Assembly: GCA_020634375.1 (NCBI GenBank)
Contig: JACKBX010000005.1
Location: 62,001 to 126,000 of the forward strand
Source: Ardenticatenaceae bacterium
Lineage (GTDB): Bacteria > Chloroflexota > Anaerolineae > Promineifilales > Promineifilaceae
DNA: 64,000 nt
Direction of reading: 5' to 3'
Shown in pieces: positions 41,828-49,920 of this stretch. The notes under the pieces are model-generated. The model was not told where the DNA came from, ran no database searches, and worked only from the letters and a program-made list of their open reading frames with translations. How positions within the stretch are numbered: position 1 is the first letter of the stretch; each line of letters opens with the position of its first letter. The position numbers were made by a program, and so were the translations under genes.

Positions 41828-42826
41828 ATGACAAAACCAACCATAGCAATCACCATTGGGCAGGCATACTACCCGCGCATGTTCAGCCAGGCCGCCTGGG
41901 ACGCGCTGGACACCTTCGCCAACGTGATCCACCACGAAGGGCCGGAGCCAACCAATAAAGACGAACTAATCGCCCTCATCCCAGAGGCAGACGCCATCAT
42001 CACCTCCTGGGGCGTGGCCCAATTGGACGCGGATGTGATGGCCGCCGCCCCCCGTTTGCAGGCGATGGCCCACATGGGCAGCAGCGTCAAGCGCTTTGTC
42101 TCCGACGCATTCTGGGCGCGCGGCGTGCAGCTAACCAGCGCGGGCATTGCCCTGGCGCGGCATGTGGCCGAGACGACGTTAGGGCTGATGATCGTCGGCC
42201 AAAAACGCATCTGGCCGCTGGGCCAGCTTATGCGCGAGGGCGGCTGGCGCGACGACGAAAAGTGGGAGTCTCGCGAACTGTTCCGCAAGCAGGTGGGCAT
42301 CATTGGCGCGAGCAATATTGGACGGTATGTGATCCGGCTGCTGGAGCCGTTTGAGGTGACAGTGCTGCTGTATGACCCGTTTGTGTCGGAGGCGCAGGCG
42401 GCGGAACTGGGTGCAACGAAGTTGGAACTGGACGACCTGCTGCGCCGCGCCGACATTGTGTCGCTGCACGCCCCGTCTAATGCCCAAACACACCATATGC
42501 TGAATGCCGCCCGCTTGAAGCTGATGAAGGATGACGCGCTGCTGATTAACACAGCGCGGGGCACGCTGATTGAGGAACCGGCGCTGGTAGAGGAATTGAG
42601 CAACGGCCGTTTCTTTGCCTTCCTCGATGTGACCGACCCCGAACCAACCGCCGCCGACAGCCCGCTGCGCTCCCTGCCCAACGTCGTCGTCACGCCGCAC
42701 ATTGCCGGCTGCATTGAAAATTGCAACCGCATGGGCGAACTGGCGGTGGAGGAATTGAGGCGGTTTTTTGCGGGGGAAACGGCCGTTTACCAAATCACAC
42801 GAGAGATGTTTGAGAGAATTGCTTGA
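41828..42826 (+). CDS. D-2-hydroxyacid dehydrogenase
   Basis: 332 residues; complete active site: Arg in NTARGTLIEE, Glu in VTDPEP, His in TPHIAGC. NAD loop GIIGASNIGRYVIRLL (Gly-x-Ser instead of GxGxxG). Likely reduces hydroxypyruvate, glyoxylate or a related acid, which matches the hydroxypyruvate-isomerase-like gene downstream. AAGGGA before the ATG. Confidence 0.89.
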   Translation: MTKPTIAITIGQAYYPRMFSQAAWDALDTFANVIHHEGPEPTNKDELIALIPEADAIITSWGVAQLDADVMAAAPRLQAMAHMGSSVKRFVSDAFWARGVQLTSAGIALARHVAETTLGLMIVGQKRIWPLGQLMREGGWRDDEKWESRELFRKQVGIIGASNIGRYVIRLLEPFEVTVLLYDPFVSEAQAAELGATKLELDDLLRRADIVSLHAPSNAQTHHMLNAARLKLMKDDALLINTARGTLIEEPALVEELSNGRFFAFLDVTDPEPTAADSPLRSLPNVVVTPHIAGCIENCNRMGELAVEELRRFFAGETAVYQITREMFERIA

Positions 42827-42837
42827 GCAAAAAGAAA

Positions 42838-42944
42838 ATTATTAATTTGTGAATGGTTGAATTTGTGAATGCTTAATGAAGCACGCTCTGCAAGCAGTCC
42901 ATTAACAATTCAACGATTCACAAATTCAAAAATTAATTATTAAG
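42838..42944. repeat. 8-nt-word inverted repeat K
   Basis: ATTTGTGA, ATGGTTGA, ATTTGTGA octads, loop of about 23 nt (AAGCACGCTCTGCAAGC), complementary octads. Confidence 0.85.
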
Positions 42945-42953
42945 GATGTGAAC

Positions 42954-43736
42954 ATGTCAACCACACGACGCTTAAACCGAATCTTCCGCCCGGATGGGCG
43001 CGTTTTAATTGTTGCTTTTGACCACGGCATGATGGATGGCCCGGCTAAAGGCATGGAGCAGCCCGCCAAAACGCTGCAAAAAATTGTCGCCGGGGGTGCA
43101 GATGCCATCTTGACCACCTACGGCATGGCCTCCACCTTTGCCCGCGAGATCGCTTCGCTGGGGCTGATTCTGCGGCTGGACGGCGGCGGCACAAAATTGG
43201 GCACGATGGGGCCGGGGTCGCAATTTTACACCATTGAAGATGCCCTGAGGCTTGGTGCAGATGCGGTTGCCGTCTCCGCTTTTCCCGGCTCGGCAAAAGA
43301 AGAGGAAACACTGCGTGCCCTCGCCAAAATAGTAGGTGAGGCGCACGTTTGGGGGCTGCCGGTGATGGGCGAGATTGTGCCCGGCGGCTTTGACAGCGCC
43401 CCGGAATTTCGCACGCCGGAAAGCATCGCCATTGCCGCCCGTGTGGGCGCGGAACTGGGGGCAAACTGGCTAAAAATCCCCTACGTGGAAGGCTTTGCCC
43501 CGGTCACAGCCGGGTGTTTTGCGCCGGTTGTCATTTTGGGTGGGGCCAAAAAGGGCAGTGAGCGCCTGATGCTGGAAAACATTCGGGCGGCACTGGATGC
43601 AGGCGCAAAGGGTGTGGCTATCGGCCGTAATATTTTCCAGGCGGAAAACCCGGAAACGATGACGGCGGCGGTGGCGGCGTTGATTCATAAGGATGCTTCG
43701 ATTGACGAGGCGATGGAGATTCTTGGGAGAAAATAA
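42954..43736 (+). CDS. DhnA/LsrF-type class I aldolase
   Basis: 260 residues; (beta/alpha)8 Schiff-base aldolase. FDHGMMDGP near residue 22, Schiff-base Lys174 in NWLKIPY, phosphate site GVAIGRNIFQ. Related enzymes cleave fructose bisphosphate or thiolyse a phosphorylated pentanedione (LsrF). With the FGGY kinase it forms a kinase-aldolase pair. ATG 42954 preceded by AAGGA. Confidence 0.88.
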   Translation: MSTTRRLNRIFRPDGRVLIVAFDHGMMDGPAKGMEQPAKTLQKIVAGGADAILTTYGMASTFAREIASLGLILRLDGGGTKLGTMGPGSQFYTIEDALRLGADAVAVSAFPGSAKEEETLRALAKIVGEAHVWGLPVMGEIVPGGFDSAPEFRTPESIAIAARVGAELGANWLKIPYVEGFAPVTAGCFAPVVILGGAKKGSERLMLENIRAALDAGAKGVAIGRNIFQAENPETMTAAVAALIHKDASIDEAMEILGRK

Positions 43737-43830
43737 TTAATTTGTGAATGGCTGAATGGTTAATGGGAGATGCCTCGTGAGAAGCCCTCATTAATCATTC
43801 ACAAATTCAACAATTCAGCCATTAATTATT
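43735..43830. repeat. 8-nt-word inverted repeat L
   Basis: ATTTGTGA, ATGGCTGA, ATGGTTAATG, loop of about 25 nt (GAGATGCCTCGTGAGAAG), complementary octads. Confidence 0.85.
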
Positions 43831-43851
43831 TCCAATCAAATGAGGTTTGAT

Positions 43852-44631
43852 ATGAAGCGTTTTGTTGATCAAGTGGCGGTAATTACCGGCGCAGCCAGCG
43901 GGATCGGCGAGGCATGCGCCATTCGTTTTGCGGAGGAAGGGGCGAAGATCGCCTGCCTGGATGTAACAGCGGCGGCAAATGAGGCAACGGCCGTTTCCTG
44001 TCGCAATCTAGGCGCAGAGACATTGACGTTGCATTGTGATGTGACGGACGAGGTAAGTGTGAAAACGGCCGTTGCCGCCGTCATGGGAAAGTGGGGCCGC
44101 ATTGACGTGCTGGTCGCCTCGGCCGGCATCTACACCGGTTCCATGCTGACCGAAGTGTCCTTGCCGCAGTGGCAGCGCACCATTGACATTAACCTCACCG
44201 GCGTTTTTCTCACCAATCAGGCCGTTGTGCCCATCATGATAGAACAGCGCCGCGGCAGCATCATCAATCTCTCTTCGATGGCGGGCAAAACAAGCTGGAT
44301 TGCCTCGGCGGAATATTCGGCCTCCAAAAGCGGCGTCATTGGCCTGACGCGCTCGGTGGCAATGGAACTGGCCCCCTACGGCGCAACGGCCAACGCCGTC
44401 TGCCCTGGCAACACGCTCACCAACATGGTGCGCGGCGTGGCCGACAAAATCGGCAGGCTGAACGACATGACGGGCGAGGAGTGGCTGCAAATGCGGGCCA
44501 ATGACTGCCCCATGCAGCGCCTGGCCGAACCCTGGGAAATGGCAGGGGTCGTCGCCTTTTTAGCCTCGAACGATTCGCGCTATCTCACCGGGCAGGCGAT
44601 TGAGGTGGATGGCGGGATGATCATGTCTTAG
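43852..44631 (+). CDS. SDR-family oxidoreductase (canonical)
   Basis: 259 residues. TGAASGIGEACAIRF, VASAG, Ser in SSMAG and canonical YSASK (contrast the two His variants in this cluster), PGNTLTNMV, GQAIEVDGG. Start ATG 43852 has GAGG 7 nt upstream; ATG 43840 is less likely. Probably a polyol or hydroxyacid dehydrogenase. Confidence 0.88.
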   Translation: MKRFVDQVAVITGAASGIGEACAIRFAEEGAKIACLDVTAAANEATAVSCRNLGAETLTLHCDVTDEVSVKTAVAAVMGKWGRIDVLVASAGIYTGSMLTEVSLPQWQRTIDINLTGVFLTNQAVVPIMIEQRRGSIINLSSMAGKTSWIASAEYSASKSGVIGLTRSVAMELAPYGATANAVCPGNTLTNMVRGVADKIGRLNDMTGEEWLQMRANDCPMQRLAEPWEMAGVVAFLASNDSRYLTGQAIEVDGGMIMS

Positions 44632-44635
44632 AGAG

Positions 44636-44727
44636 TATCCAGTGTTCAGTAAACAGTATTCAGTTTGTCGCTGACCACTATTTACTGATTACTGACCACT
44701 GTTTACTGATTACTGACAACTGGATTT
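44636..44727. repeat. CTGNNNA/NNNCAGT heptad inverted repeat
   Basis: Left arm of CAGTRTT/CAGTAAA-type words, right arm of CTGATTA, CTGACCA, CTGTTTA words in strict 7-nt steps. Occupies the whole gap before the next ATG, which has no Shine-Dalgarno. A sister copy lies at 59318-59403. Confidence 0.82.
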
Positions 44728-45531
44728 ATGAACTACACCGGCTATCTCGACTTTTGGTTCACAGACCGCCCCCTGGTGGAGCGGGTGGCCCCGTTTGTGG
44801 CGCTGGGCATTCGCCATTTGAATGTCTTTTTCTGGCGGCAGGCGCCGTTGGCGGAACTGGCGGCTGAATGTGCGCGGCACGGGGCGCAGTTGTATTCAAC
44901 GTTTGACGGCGACATGGGGTCGCTGGCTGACCCTGGCGATAATGAGCTGACTTATCGGACGTGGCAGGAGAGTTTGGAAACGGCCGTGCGTTACCACATC
45001 CCCGTCCTCTACATCTTCTCCAACAGCTCTGAGATGGTTGGCGACACGCTGCACGTGCGCCGCCTGTCCAACAACTACACCGAAGGCGAACAGTACGCCA
45101 ATTTGCTCGACCAGACGGAGCGCATCTTGAAGCTGGTGGAGCAAACAGACGTGGAGGTGCGGGTGGAGTACCTGAACCGTTTCGACTTCATCGGCAAAAT
45201 TTTGGTGGACAACCCGTGTTTGGCGGCAGACTGGGTGCGGCGCATGGACCATCCGCAGTTCCGGCTGACCTTTGACACGTACCATCAGCAGCGCGGCTCC
45301 GGTGAACTGCTGTGGAGTTTAGAGAACTATTTTAAGTGGATAACGGCCGTTCACATCGGCGACGTACCCACTCGTCAAGAACCCGGAACCGGCGAAATCA
45401 ACTTCGCCAACATTCGCGCCAAACTGCACCAACTGGGCTTTGACGGTGAGATCGGGCTGGAATTTCACCCGTCCACAACAGAAGCGGAGGCGTTGGCGCG
45501 GACCCAGGCGGTTTTCCCGCTCGCCCAATGA
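44728..45531 (+). CDS. Hydroxypyruvate isomerase-like sugar phosphate isomerase/epimerase
   Basis: 267 residues; AP-endonuclease-2-type TIM barrel. VEYLNRFD, FRLTFDTYHQQRGSG and VHIGDVPTRQEPGTGEINF, with the last matching the Hyi family signature; metal ligands Glu, Asp, His and Glu (IGLEFHP) are present. Converts hydroxypyruvate/tartronate semialdehyde or epimerises a ketose (inference from family). Confidence 0.86.
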   Translation: MNYTGYLDFWFTDRPLVERVAPFVALGIRHLNVFFWRQAPLAELAAECARHGAQLYSTFDGDMGSLADPGDNELTYRTWQESLETAVRYHIPVLYIFSNSSEMVGDTLHVRRLSNNYTEGEQYANLLDQTERILKLVEQTDVEVRVEYLNRFDFIGKILVDNPCLAADWVRRMDHPQFRLTFDTYHQQRGSGELLWSLENYFKWITAVHIGDVPTRQEPGTGEINFANIRAKLHQLGFDGEIGLEFHPSTTEAEALARTQAVFPLAQ

Positions 45532-45552
45532 ATTGGGCGGCTAAATCGAACA

Positions 45553-45573
45553 AAACCTGTTTCAAACAGGTTT
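45553..45573. repeat. Short palindrome upstream of the FAD oxidase
   Basis: AAACCTGTTT, one base, AAACAGGTTT: perfect 10-bp arms. Similar in style to the palindromes at 1121-1153 and 59461-59488. Confidence 0.65.
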
Positions 45574-45610
45574 GAATCCGGTAGACCAAAATGAATTTTG
45601 GGGAATGGAT

Positions 45611-46797
45611 ATGCAAGAAACAGCCAACATCCTCATCATCGGCGGCGGTGTCATTGGCGTCAGCATTGCCTACCACCTGGCACAGCGCAGGGTGGGCCGT
45701 ATTTGTGCTGCTGGAGCAGGATTCGCTGGCCTTCTGGCAGCACCGGTCGCTCCGTCGCCAGTATTGACGGGCTGACGCTGCGACCGCAAGCGGCAGGGCT
45801 GTTTGCTGATGGCGCTCGCTTTTTTGCCCACTGTGACGAACGGCTGGGCGCGCCGTGTGGCTTTGTGCCAACAGGGGCAGTTGTGCTGGCCGGGGATGGG
45901 CAGAAGGGTGATCTGGAAACGGCCGTTTCCCACACCCAGGCCGCCGGTCTCCCAAGCCAGTTACTCAGCCCCGACGAATTGGCCGTACTGGATCCGCGCA
46001 TGGTGTTGGACGGCGTGGCAGCGGCGAGTTTTACGCCCGGCGCAGGGTATGCCGACCCGGCCCTGACGACACAAGCGTTTGCCGGGGCGGCGCGGCGGTT
46101 GGGCGTGGAGATCAGGCAGGGGACGAAGGTCGTCCGGCTGCTGCGGGATGGTGAGAAAGTGGTAGGGGTAGAAACGGCCGTTTCCACACTCCACGCCCCC
46201 ATCGTCATCATTGCCGCTGGCTCATGGAGCGGTAATTTATTGCGTACCGCCAGGCTCGACCTACCATTACAACCCGTGCGCCATCCTGTTGTCTGCCTAC
46301 GCCGCCCGCCAGAGTTCGGCACACCACACCACAGCCTGCTAGATTTAACCGGCGGCATCTACGCCCGACCCGAAACCGGTGATCTGACGCTTCTTGGTTC
46401 TGTCGATGCCAATGTTGGTTACGATCCAATCCAGGCCAATGACACGGGGGGCTATGTGCATGAGTCATACATCCTTTGGGCATTGACACAGCTAACCCAG
46501 CGTTATCCATCGCTGGAAACGAGCCAACTGCTCCCAGGCTGGACAGGTGTGATGACCATTACTCCAAACTGGCAGCCCATCATCGGCGGTTGGCCTGATG
46601 CCCCAGGACTTTTTTGCGCGGTTGGGTTTAGCGGACAAGGTTTTCAAATTAGCCCCGCCGTCGGCAAGTTGCTGGCCGAATTGGTTACAGGCAGCCGCGA
46701 TGCCGCCAGCCAACTTGCCCCCTTTGCCCCAACTCGATTTGCCACCGCAACACAACACCCACAACATACCGGAGAAAACCACAGCCTGTTGAGATAG
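45611..46797 (+). pseudogene. FAD-dependent amino-acid/glycine oxidase-like protein (DAO family), two frameshifts
   Basis: N-terminus MQETANILIIGGGVIGVSIAYHLAQR is in one frame, VFVLLEQDSLA in a second, and GSTGRSVASIDGLTLRPQA to the end in a third. Dropping one A in the stretch near 45689 (CAGCGC-A-GGGTGG) and one T near 45732 restores AQRGWAVFVLLEQDSLASGSTGRS without a break. The rest is a complete DAO domain: GCATVRE-like FTPGAGYADPALTTQAF, VVIIAAGSW, GFSGQGFQISPAVGKLLAEL. Either two close 1-nt insertions inactivate the gene, or they are sequence errors. Related enzymes are glycine, sarcosine or proline oxidases. Confidence 0.75.
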
Positions 46798-46873
46798 CAA
46801 ATAAGCATATATGGTATGATTATCTGATTGAGTCACGAGAATACCAACAGCAGCACAGGAATAGAAAAAACAG

Positions 46874-47410
46874 ATGAAAATCGGCGAACGCATCCGTACA
46901 AGGCGTAAAGAATTGGGGCTAAGTCTACGTGAATTAGGTGAACAGACTGAGGTAAGTGCCAGCTTTCTCAGCCAAGTGGAAAACGATCAGGTTTCTCCCT
47001 CACTAAACTCTTTGCAAAGCATTGCCAAAGCACTCCAGGTGCCTATGTTCTATTTTTTGAACGATGTTCAGGGGGGTGAAATCGTTCGTGCGGACAAACG
47101 ACGCAAGCTCTACTTTGCCCATTCCAAAATTGGGTATGATTTGCTGACGCCCGACTTTTCACGGCAAATGATGGCCGTGCTTATTCGCATGGAGCCCCAT
47201 GCACGCCGGATTGCGCTGCCTTTGGCCCGGCCTACGGAACAGTGGATGCACGTGTCGCAAGGCTGTATGGAAATCACCATTGGAGAAGAAAGACATACAT
47301 TAGCGGCAGGGGACACAATTTATTACGATGGCGACCTGCTGCGCGAATTCCGGTCTGTGTGCGATGAAGAGTTAATCATTATCTGCTGTATCACGCCGCC
47401 AGTACTATAA
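46874..47410 (+). CDS. XRE-family transcriptional regulator with C-terminal cupin, second
   Basis: 178 residues: HTH KIGERIRTRRKELGLSLRELGEQTEVSASFLSQVENDQVSPSLNSLQSIAKAL, cupin EQWMHVSQGCMEITIGEERHTLAAGDTIYYDGDLLREF. Same architecture as the 23.9-kb regulator, closing the catabolic series. Probably controls the oxidase or the whole run (inference). Confidence 0.9.
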   Translation: MKIGERIRTRRKELGLSLRELGEQTEVSASFLSQVENDQVSPSLNSLQSIAKALQVPMFYFLNDVQGGEIVRADKRRKLYFAHSKIGYDLLTPDFSRQMMAVLIRMEPHARRIALPLARPTEQWMHVSQGCMEITIGEERHTLAAGDTIYYDGDLLREFRSVCDEELIIICCITPPVL

Positions 47411-47416
47411 ACTCAA

Positions 47417-47454
47417 CGAAGATATGGGCAGGCCAATGCCTGCCCATATCTTCG
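47417..47454. terminator. Strong hairpin between convergent genes
   Basis: CGAAGATATGGGCAGGC, loop CAAT, perfect complementary 17-nt arm. Serves as transcription stop for the regulator and perhaps for the beta-helix gene; T-run is short. Confidence 0.75.
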
Positions 47455-47489
47455 TTCTGAACATCTATGCGCAATCGCGCCTCGCGTGA

Positions 47490-49490
47490 TTACTTCAACA
47501 CGGTCGGCAGGAATATAACCGCCCCTTTCTCAAATGCGCCAATATCGCAAGCGCTGCCAATAATTCGCGGCACGCCCCGTTGGTCGACGCCGCTCACCCA
47601 TGGCCCGGCACAAGCGGCCGCATCACCGGTATCAATGGCCGGACTACCTGCCTGCAATGCATGGGTCAGTGTGTTACCGCCATTATCGGCCAGAGGATCA
47701 AGCAAGATGTCGGGCGTAATCTGGTCAGTCGGCTGGGTTAATCCGCTGCAAGAAGCATCATCCGACAGGTTATTGCCCAGGGAGATGATCGGTGTGGCAA
47801 TCAAGGTGCAGTTGGGTAAATCGGGTGTGTAAATGATACTGTTCTGCAAAACCATTTCCCCCACTTTGTACAAATCCTGGCCTGGCATATTCAATGCAAT
47901 AGTGACGTTGGTGGCTGACACAACGGCCGTTGTGTCAATGTAAAGACCGCCGCCGTTTTGAGCACTGTTGCTGCTGATGGTTGTGTTCCCCACGGACAAA
48001 GCCTCCTTCTCCGTGAAAATTCCACCACCATTGTTAGTCGCTTCATTATTGGCAAAAACACTTTGGCTTATTACGAAAGGACTAGATCCGCCGCCGCCGT
48101 CACGGGCGTACAGGCCGCCGCCGTCTGTGCCTGCCGTATTGCTAATGAATTCGCTATTATAAATTTCGAGCTTTGAATGCCACACATAAGCGCCACCGCC
48201 TTCCGTTGTGGCGTGGTTGTTTTCAACGTAAATACCATTGGCGATAAGAATTTGCGCCTGAATCGCACCACCCTGCATGGCCGTATTGTTGGTAAATGTC
48301 ACGTCATTCGCACGCAAAGCGCCGGAACCATTAATCGCGCCGCCCTCATTGGTTGCGCTGTTGCCGTCAAAGGTGCCCCCGGTCACGCGGACGGAGAACC
48401 CGCTAATCGCACCCCCATCTTCCGCCTCATTGCCAGAAAAGTCCGTATTTTCGATTTCCAGGTAGACAGAAGTAGAACGGCCGTAAATCCCACCGCCTCT
48501 TGTTGTTGCTGTATTGCCATCGACTGTGGAATTTTGCAGCGTGAAATTGTCAATCGTATCCGTATCCTCTTCCAACAAGTAAATGCCACCACCAGGGCCG
48601 CCAAGCGCGTCATTGGATTCAATCAGCGAATTGGTGATGGTGACAACAGCACTGGCCTGTGCATAAAGGCCGCCGCCAGACAGCGCCGTGTTCAAGTTAA
48701 TCGTGCTGTTGTCGGCCATCAGCGTGCCGCCGTCTATGTACACACCGCCGCCAGAGCTGTTGGCGCCGTTAGCGCGCACAGTTACACCGTCCAAAGTCAC
48801 GATGGCGAAGTCCCCCCCACTGACGATGCCGCCGCCCGCCGCCGCTGTGTTGAGGACAACCTGGGTGTCGTTCAGCGCAGCGAGGCCATTTCCAGCACCG
48901 CTGCTGTAATTGAATATGCCGCCGCCAATTGTGCCATGATTATTCAATATCTCACCGCCGTTGAGGGTCACCACACCGCCATCATTGTAGATGCCGCCGC
49001 CGGAGCCACCGACAATTGAGCCGTTGGTTAAGGTGATGTTATTCAGTTCAACCCCGGCTGACAGAATGTGCAAAACGCGGTCAATGCCGTCTGCGTCAAT
49101 GGTCGCGCTCCCACCATTGGCAACGGCAAACTGGATGTCGAGAACGGCCGTGTTGTCCACAATATCCAGGTCGCCAGTCGTCGTCTGATCCTCATCCGCG
49201 CCCGCCACACTCAGCAGATACGTCTCGCCGTCCGCCAACGTAATGACGTCGGTTTCGCTGTCGCTGCCTGCTGCGCATTCACCGGCCACACCGCCAAAAG
49301 GCACGTTGTTGTTCGCCGCATAGACCGCCTCGCGCAATGAGCACAGTCCGTCGGCCCCATCCAACACATCGCTGGCAGTAGTGACGGTGAGGGAGGCGGT
49401 CGTCGCCGCCCACACGGATTGCGCGAAAATGATAACAGCCGTTGCCACCATAACAGATAAACACAATACCCAAACTCGTCTTACTTTCAT
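47490..49490 (-). CDS. Secreted CSLREA/right-handed beta-helix (polymorphic-outer-membrane-like) protein
   Basis: 666 residues. Signal peptide (VRRVWVLCLSVMVATAVIIFAQSVWA), CSLREA domain (GLCSLREAVYAANNN) near residue 50, then about fifteen beta-helix turns each with GGGIY/GGAI steps, a choice-of-anchor-Q-like end (DNGGNTLTHALQAGSPAIDTGD...DQRGVPR...CDIGAFE) and a terminal hydrophobic FLPTVLK, a tail seen in many secreted Chloroflexota proteins. Probably surface-exposed; binding partner unknown. Start ATG 49490 has AAGGAG upstream. Confidence 0.9.
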   Translation of the reverse strand: MKVRRVWVLCLSVMVATAVIIFAQSVWAATTASLTVTTASDVLDGADGLCSLREAVYAANNNVPFGGVAGECAAGSDSETDVITLADGETYLLSVAGADEDQTTTGDLDIVDNTAVLDIQFAVANGGSATIDADGIDRVLHILSAGVELNNITLTNGSIVGGSGGGIYNDGGVVTLNGGEILNNHGTIGGGIFNYSSGAGNGLAALNDTQVVLNTAAAGGGIVSGGDFAIVTLDGVTVRANGANSSGGGVYIDGGTLMADNSTINLNTALSGGGLYAQASAVVTITNSLIESNDALGGPGGGIYLLEEDTDTIDNFTLQNSTVDGNTATTRGGGIYGRSTSVYLEIENTDFSGNEAEDGGAISGFSVRVTGGTFDGNSATNEGGAINGSGALRANDVTFTNNTAMQGGAIQAQILIANGIYVENNHATTEGGGAYVWHSKLEIYNSEFISNTAGTDGGGLYARDGGGGSSPFVISQSVFANNEATNNGGGIFTEKEALSVGNTTISSNSAQNGGGLYIDTTAVVSATNVTIALNMPGQDLYKVGEMVLQNSIIYTPDLPNCTLIATPIISLGNNLSDDASCSGLTQPTDQITPDILLDPLADNGGNTLTHALQAGSPAIDTGDAAACAGPWVSGVDQRGVPRIIGSACDIGAFEKGAVIFLPTVLK

Positions 49491-49564
49491 TGAATACACT
49501 CCTTTAAACTAAATAATTTTGAAGGCCAATAACTGGTAACTGGAGATAGGTCTGACATCTACAG

Positions 49565-49759
49565 TTATCGCTCCCCATCTCCCCCGGTTTGACGCATTAA
49601 AAAAACGACATAATCCTCCAGACTGGCAAAATGATGCTGTTCCTGAGTCAAAACGTGCTTAACCGTCACCCGCCAGGGCGTGCTGTTATCTTCTCGCCAG
49701 AGGCGCACCAGGTACGCCTGATAATGGGTGGGTTGGGTCAATTTGCCTGTATCACTCAT
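49565..49759 (-). CDS. Small conserved-looking protein of unknown function
   Basis: 64 residues, MSDTGKLTQPTHYQAYLVRLWREDNSTPWRV, then TVKHVLTQEQHHFASLEDYVVFLMRQ. The pattern (Y-L-V-R-L-W-R-E ... P-W-R-V ... F-A-S-L-E-D) resembles small companion proteins seen beside BTAD regulators. Start ATG 49759; no Shine-Dalgarno. The long upstream open frame to 50062 runs antisense into the regulator and is not part of the gene. Divergent from the BTAD regulator. Confidence 0.55.
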   Translation of the reverse strand: MSDTGKLTQPTHYQAYLVRLWREDNSTPWRVTVKHVLTQEQHHFASLEDYVVFLMRQTGGDGER

Positions 49760-49817
49760 TGCAAGCGCATCATAACAAGCCATCGTCGCAAAAACGTCGC
49801 AAAGGCAGGAGGAAACC

Positions 49818-49873
49818 ACGAAGGGGCGAAGAACACGAAGTTTTTTTCTTCGTGACCTTCGTGTCTTGGTGGT
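49818..49873. repeat. CACGAAG inverted repeat
   Basis: ACCACGAAG...CACGAAG, T-tract loop, CTTCGTG...CTTCGTG...TTGGTGGT. Imperfect hairpin directly upstream of the BTAD regulator's promoter-like TATAAT. Confidence 0.65.
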
Positions 49874-49904
49874 AAATCTTCCACGCCGCGCATCCGTAAA
49901 CGGG

Positions 49905-49920
49905 TATAATGAATGGCATG
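49905..49920 (+). promoter_or_regulatory. Possible leaderless promoter of the BTAD regulator
   Basis: TATAAT at 49905-49910 precedes the ATG at 49918 by 7 nt, so transcription would start at or next to the start codon. There is no Shine-Dalgarno. Parallels the arrangement at 4695-4709. Confidence 0.4.
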
